Positions 58,755 to 64,000 of a stretch of 64,000 bases of DNA are shown in pieces. Location of the stretch: assembly GCA_019973155.2 (NCBI GenBank), contig BPQB01000081.1:82204-146203 (forward strand). Direction: 5' to 3'. The translations under genes were made by a program, and so were the position numbers. The DNA is from Phanerochaete sordida (Eukaryota > Basidiomycota > Agaricomycetes > Polyporales > Phanerochaetaceae). Under the pieces are notes generated by a model. The model saw only the letters and a program-made list of their open reading frames with translations. It searched no databases and was not told the origin of the DNA. Numbering within the stretch: position 1 is the stretch's first letter; every line of letters begins with the position of its first letter.

Positions 58755-59192
58755 GTCTGGAACTGTTGGCCAAAGCTTACTGGACGGGTGCCGTGAGTGA
58801 GCGCAGCCAAACCAGACGGCGCGCCCGTGTAATAGGGGCTGCGATTGGCCAGCGATGAACAGCTTCAATGTCATGCGCATCCTATGATGTCTCGAAGCAC
58901 GAGTATAAGGCGATGTTATCGACGGATCAGGACATTGGATGTCCGGATATCCATAAGTTCTCACAGCCCGCCGGGGGTACATGGGGCGATACGTGCCTCG
59001 AGATGCACAACCTGCACAGGCAGGGCTGTACCTTCATAACATACAGCTCCTGCTGCCCGCCTTCACTGTTGTCTGTTGCCCTTGCTGCCCACTAACAATT
59101 TAAGTATTGATTTGCCGCTGTACTCGGTGTCCAGCGCACCATGATGCTGGAGTAGTGCATGACATGGAAGTCGCATACGTATATGTTCATCA

Positions 59193-59250
59193 TGAGCGAC
59201 CTCGTGCGCGGTCAGGAGGCTCAGCTCGATTACCAGATCCTCGGAGGACG
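59193..59250 (+). pseudogene. Fragment of a DUF6535 gene
   Basis: CTCGTGCGCGGTCAGGAGG followed by CTCAGCTCGATTACCAGATC matches the exon 5 stretch of both DUF6535 genes (LVRGQEVELDCQIL, about 20508-20560), here LVRGQEAQLDYQIL. Upstream, CATGAGCGA echoes the HER of the same region. The similarity stops after about 50 bp. Confidence 0.6.
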
Positions 59251-60362
59251 CCTCGGAATCGGGACATTCCACAATTCCATTCCGCGTTCCACACCGACGC
59301 TATCCGCCGCCGTGATCGGCGATTAACCTATAATTGAACAGAGGCGATCGAGCGGCGCCGGGGCTTTGATTGCCTCAGGAGGGCCTCCGGGACTGAGTGC
59401 GCAATGGCGACATCTGCGTGGTTGAGACGCGCCGCAGGAAGGATAATTGAGGTAAATTTAGTTGACTACGCGCCGCAGTGAGGAACGAGGTACGAGGTCG
59501 ACACCGCACATGCTGGAGTTCCGGGCCTCGACGCTCGGTGTGCCCTCCAGTCGTGCGCCCTCGCTCTCCCCCCTGCACGTCGTGCACCCTCACCTTGCCC
59601 TTGAGCCGCGCCGCGAACCTCCGCTGAGCAAGAGCAATCTTTGCCGGTGCGCACGCGCGACGCACGTCGACGTCTCCCGGCGGCGCATCTTCGCGCAGTT
59701 CAAGACGTCGCTCGCATTTCCGCCGCGCGTATTTCACACGCGCACCCCGCGCCGCCTCCGCAGCGTCGCCGCCGTTTCTTTTGCGACGCAGACTCATTCT
59801 GTGGCATCAGAGTAGACGATACCCTTCGCAGCGTGGAAAGCACGCTCACTACGTATCTGCGTAGTCTGACGGGCCCGGTTTCGCCGCCTTGAACCCATCC
59901 AAGGCGACCCCGCCGCCCTCCCTCTCCCTGCTCTAGCCCGGCCAGGACCCAATGAACGGGCGATGTCTTAGGTCCATTGTGCGGCGCCTGACAGGACGGC
60001 GATGGCGACGCGGGATACGTCGTAGCGCGTCGTCTGTGGTGCATGTTGCTGTCGGACTCCAAGTGGATGCCAGAGGCGGTACGACAAAGCGGCGGCACCG
60101 TCACGCCCGGCTGCATGATTCGTACCGACATGGTCAAGCTCTGCGATCGAAGCAAAACGAAGCACGCGGCCTGGTCACATCGTAAAGTGTCTCACTACCC
60201 TCTCGCTCTCGCCCAGTGCGACTCAGCCCCCGCACGCAGAGAAGGCAGCGGGATGGGAAGCTGGGAAGGGGCTCAGAGAGGAAATGGGAGGAAGGATTGT
60301 GTACACAGAGGCACTTCCAGAGTCTCGATGTCCTTCTCCCACAAATTCCTCGCCCGTGAGGC

Positions 60363-61068
60363 ATTGGAGTAGAACGAGCTACCCAGAGCGACATTGATAG
60401 CGACGCACGGAGACATTCTAAAGAGAATCTGGTTTGGATTGACGAGGCAAGTATCGATAATGTTACTAACCAGCATCGCGCTGGTCGGAGCCCACTAGGG
60501 CGTGCATGCGTCAGCCGAGCCCTCTTTCTGCGAGGCCAAAGGTACTCTTTTCTCCTCGCGCTCACAGTCGACAGGATTGTGGCGTTGGACATCATTGAAG
60601 GAGCTGTGAATAAGGAGCGCTTTATCACTGCTTTCGTGGACCAGCAGCTGGTGCGTTACCTTTCGGTGCATCTTTGGCATTTGCTCAGCATGATAATTAT
60701 AGTCACCCATACTCAATCCATATCCCGCTCGGAATAGCGTTGTCGTCCTGGACAATTGTGCTATCCACCACGATGAAGAGATCCGCAAAATGATAGTCGA
60801 TGACTGCGGCGAGTTTTCCGTGACTAGCGTAGTATTCCTTTTATATGCTAATCATAGAGCCCATAGGTGCAAAATAGTCCGCTTACCTCCCTATTTACCG
60901 GAATACAGCTCCATCGAGCAAGCTTTACACAGTACCAAGTATTGGCTACGAAGGCATGAAAGCGAGGCCGTTAGTGCAGATGCCCGCCCTTGGCTAATCC
61001 ACCGCGCTGCCAGTAGTATCACCCCTGATATGGCTCTTGCGTTAATTGAGCATTGTGGGTACGAGTAG
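60363..61068 (+). mobile_element. Tc1/mariner-like DDE transposase, N-terminally truncated
   Basis: Open frame from about 60363 to 60650, an intron at 60651-60702 (GTGCGT...TTATAG) and a second exon 60703-61068 with a stop after HCGYE. It shows the DDE_3 core: VWIDEASIDN, GQRYSFLLALTVDRIVALD, NSVVVLDNCAIHHDEEIRK and LPPYLPEYSSIEQALHSTKY, so all three catalytic acids (D, D, E) are kept. The helix-turn-helix N-terminal part is missing or too decayed to see, and an in-frame TGA lies just before 60363. I found no terminal inverted repeats. The element is probably inactive. Confidence 0.8.
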
Positions 61069-61529
61069 AGTGTGCAGCACGTCTCAATATTATTCTCCGT
61101 GAGTTGCGCGCAAAATCGGTCATTTATTGAGTGCGGGCGCTCACTCACGGTCACCCTGCCGAGCTCGATGTGATTTACGGTGACATCTTGTCACTGTGGC
61201 ACTCTTTGATGACGATACCCTATTTGTACGCAACAAACATTGAGCTGGTCTGAATCCCTTTGGGACGAGGAACGGTCGTACTTGACGGGCAGTGTAATCT
61301 GTGGAAGGGCGCACGCACGCACCAAATGTCTGTGGCGTATAAGTGCTGCCCTCGCTCTCGGCTCAGGAAGCTCACAATCCTCGACACTCTGCGTCTTGAA
61401 ATCCTGCTACGGCAGCACACGCGTTTTCTGTGAGGCACGCAGAGCATCCTCTCTTATCTGCGCCATAGCCGGGCCAGTCACCCTCCAGCCAGTTCAGCTG
61501 ACCCGTTCACTTCAAGGGATAATCCCACC
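61069..61529. other. Intergenic, promoter of the zinc-finger gene
   Basis: No gene seen. It contains the right flank of the transposase relic and the 5' region of the gene at 61530. Confidence 0.35.
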
Positions 61530-62718
61530 ATGGCGTGGTATGACAGATACTTTGAGAGGCAACCCAGGCGTTCGATTAGAGGTCTCCGTACTTCTGCTCG
61601 GTCGACAGGGAAGAACAGCAAGCGCAAGGTCTGGTGCAAGATGTGCCTCGAGAAGCAGGCGAGCCGCGGCGCAGACAACATATTACTCAGAGCCGAGCCG
61701 ACGTCAGGCACTGGCGAATGTAGGTGACCTTGAGGAAAGATCACAAGCTAGGCTGATGAATCGCTCACAGTATGGGATTTACCCCGCGGAGAAGGCGGTC
61801 CAATGGAATACAGGCCTTGCAACTGTTTGACGCATCTGCGCGATTGCGCGCTCCAGACGTCGGCGGTCAGGGAACGTGCTCGCGCCGAGCATGTTGAGCG
61901 TAACCTTATTCCGCGCAGAGTTCCGCGTGCCTCTGATGGCACGCGCGAAGCTCGACCTGCTCCCGCCCACGAGAGCGACCACGGCGCGGGGCAGCACGCG
62001 ACGCCTACCCAGCAGGACCTGGCGTCCTCACCACCCTCCGAAGACGGGCTCAATGCGCTGCTTCAGCACGTCGTACAACCCTCCCCATACGCCCCGGCAC
62101 AGATCATGCTGCACGATCCACGTCATCAGCCACTAGCTGCACCGTCGGCAAACGAACCTCTTACCTACTCCCTGTTTCCGTCGCCAAGTTCGCAAAGATG
62201 TGGGTTGTGCGGCGCGACCCGGGCGGGCGCAGGCCTACCCTCGTCCTCTGCGGCGGCAAACTTCAGCCTCATGCCGGTGCAAGCACCGCACGGGCTCCAG
62301 TTCCACCTCGAGCAACCCGCGATTGGATTCGGATTTGGCGCTGAGCCGCAGGCGTCCGTTCAGAACCTTGGTACGATCTTCGGCGGCACAGTTCAGAGTT
62401 CAGGATTGCCGGTACGCGATTCATGCGCCTTTCGAGGGCAAGGACTCACTACTATGGGCGTCATAGGCTGGGATGGAAGGAGCTTTCGAGGCGCTACTCA
62501 CATCTGCGACCTTCGAGGACTTGATGCAGGAACTTCTGGGCTTTACCGACGGGCTCTCCCCTGGGTCCGAGTCTGCGTCGAGCCCCGATGTTGACTTTGA
62601 AATTGTTCAGGTGAGTATCTGCATTGCGAATGAAACCCGCATGTACTTACGACTGTGCCCGGATTCTCGTCAGATGCTGTCCGAGAGTGAGTGCGCAGGA
62701 CCATCGTTCCCGTCGTGA
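61530..62718 (+). CDS. Putative BED-like zinc-finger protein, 339 aa
   Basis: Exons are 61530-61719, 61771-62411, 62467-62610 and 62674-62718, 340 codons in frame. The N-terminus is basic (YDRYFERQPRRSIRGLRTSA) and leads into KVWCKMCLEKQ. After intron 1 comes CNCLTHLRDCALQTSAVRER. Together C-x2-C ... H-x3-C looks like a split BED-type zinc finger followed by a helix. The rest is Pro/Ser/Gln-rich and disordered, then an acidic tail (FEDLMQELLGFTDGLSPGSE) that could be an activation region. Many polypore genomes carry such one-finger proteins. A role as DNA-binding regulator is inferred. The last exon is 45 nt. Confidence 0.68.
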
Positions 62719-64000
62719 AACTAGGTCTAGCATGGTCTCTGTATATATTCTTGTCATCCACTCGCTTTGCTGATATGTATGCCTATCGCTCTGCTTTTGC
62801 ACATCTTGTACATTATATTCATATCTTGTAGAGTCTTGAGGGTCCATTTCTTGCTACAATACCAGATCAGCATCTTTTCGCGGAAATTGGGTCCCTACGC
62901 GGCTTCCGCGCTCGAGCTACGCACGCGAATTGGCAGAATGAGCACCGGAAGGCTTTAAGAATGAAACTGAGCGCTGCAGTGAGGAGAGGAGGGGGTATGT
63001 GCTCGATGAGCGGAAACGCAGTGACCGTCGGCGATGGGTCGCATGCGCGCTCGTGGATGTTCAATGTTCACCGGGCTTCTCTGCTGCGTGTTTGTCCCAG
63101 CCACGGAGCCCATAGCGCTGTTTTCAAAAAGCATTCCCTTCGCGAACATGCCTGCACGCGGAAATAGGCTTTCGAAGGCACACGAAAACGTAGTATTCAT
63201 CTGGAAAAATACTTTCGGTCAGACCACTCAGCCAGTAGTCCAAAGCATGGTGTACCATATGTACTGGTATAGAGCACGGCAGGTATTCTATAGATAGTCT
63301 ATACCAATACATACCCGAGCGCTTTGTCCAGACCTCCCTGTACCATCCAGACCCATGTCCCAGAGGTATGGACGCTCAGGACCACCAGTAAGGCGGTATG
63401 TACTGCATTGTACCTGGTGCGCAGGATGATACAGTCAGTTATGAGCTTCATCAATATTTCGTTGACAAGAGAACAACCGTAGATGTCCAGATGAATGGAA
63501 ATGCAAAAAGAAAGCATGTCGAAAACATATTGTGTCTGACATGGCTCGAACACCCACTCATCTAGCCGTTAAGCACAGCTGATCCACCTGGGCCAGTATG
63601 CCTTGATATCGCTCTAGTTGTAATAGTATCCATCCACACAGCACGAGCGAGCGACGCGCGCCATAAGCTCTCTTCAAGTTCAACCATCGAAGCCACACGC
63701 CGTGTTCGAAGTGCATGCCCACCTGCCCTAAGCTCAGGTAAGCGCCTCAACATGCCCTTCTCGAGTGCACACTGCCGACCGCCAACAACATTTCCCTGCC
63801 CTCGCCGTCGCCCAGTCCTCACCAACCCTCGACGTCTCGCTGCCACCCGACGTGCGACACTGTTCGCTCGCGCTCGCCTGGAATGCTTTCTTCCCGTCGT
63901 TCCTGAGGCTAGAACCCAGCTAACACTGCGCAGGCATACTTGGACGAACACCGCGAGTAAATGCCCCGATCCACAGCCTAATTCTGCGGTATGTACGCAT
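62719..64000. other. Right-end stretch with one exon-like segment
   Basis: Nothing certain. At 63738-63923 (+) an open frame reads QHFPALAVAQSSPTLDVSLP and then CSLALAWNAFFPSFLRLE before a stop. It looks like an exon of a gene continuing beyond the window, but a TAA at about 63728 and the lack of flanking exons leave it unproven. Confidence 0.3.

Larger units (their letters stand above)
58447..60362. other. Relic-rich intergenic stretch
   Basis: No intact gene. It holds a degraded duplicate of the TTL 3' end, a short tandem repeat and a fragment of a DUF6535 gene (listed separately). Between about 59,300 and 60,360 I see nothing I can name. Confidence 0.5.

Overview
The window is nuclear DNA of a filamentous basidiomycete, most likely a wood-decay Agaricomycete of the polypore type. 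The evidence is GC-rich coding sequence, many 45-60 bp introns with GT(R)NGT donors and CTNA-type branch sites, a DNMT5 methyltransferase, DUF6535 membrane proteins, a secreted A1 aspartic protease and a GH16 glucanase. I joined exons by hand. All complete models stay in frame over every intron, which is the main support for them.

Layout. 1-8 kb: a partial zinc-motif gene, a 77-aa protein, a sirtuin and PEX7 sharing a 109-bp divergent promoter, and a secreted GH16 enzyme. 8.6-28.7 kb: a duplicated-gene neighbourhood. It holds three paralogues of a DUF1399/GRDP-like protein (two tandem, one inverted), two tandem DUF6535 membrane-protein genes with duplicated promoters, an F-box gene, a PAP2 phosphatase and a CTD-interacting-domain (CID) RNA-binding-type protein. 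28.7-38.5 kb: a gene-poor stretch, an F-box gene, ubiquitin-eS31, RFC3, a methyltransferase, a candidate LTR and CRIPT. 38.9-48.7 kb: an aspartic protease, then a 7.3-kb gene of eight exons for a DNMT5-type maintenance DNA methyltransferase (2,306 aa; DNMT, zinc cluster, SNF2 ATPase, RING). 49.7-58.4 kb: a flavin monooxygenase, a ZW10/Dsl1 tether subunit, the ERMES subunit MMM1 and a tubulin-tyrosine-ligase-like gene. 58.4-64 kb: relics of neighbouring genes, a Tc1/mariner-like transposase and a zinc-finger protein of a basidiomycete-type family.

Most genes are unrelated housekeeping genes in divergent or convergent pairs. Functional links worth noting: DNMT5 carries an N-terminal PCNA-binding-type motif, and the clamp-loader gene RFC3 lies in the same window. 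ZW10/Dsl1 (ER tethering), MMM1 (ER-mitochondria contact) and PEX7 (peroxisome import) are organelle genes that only happen to be near one another.

The strongest unusual signals are the PIP-box-bearing, chromodomain-less DNMT5, the expanded Cys/Gly-tailed GRDP-like family, 10- and 12-nt microexons in the sirtuin, GC-AG introns, and short relics of local genes scattered in the intergenic DNA.
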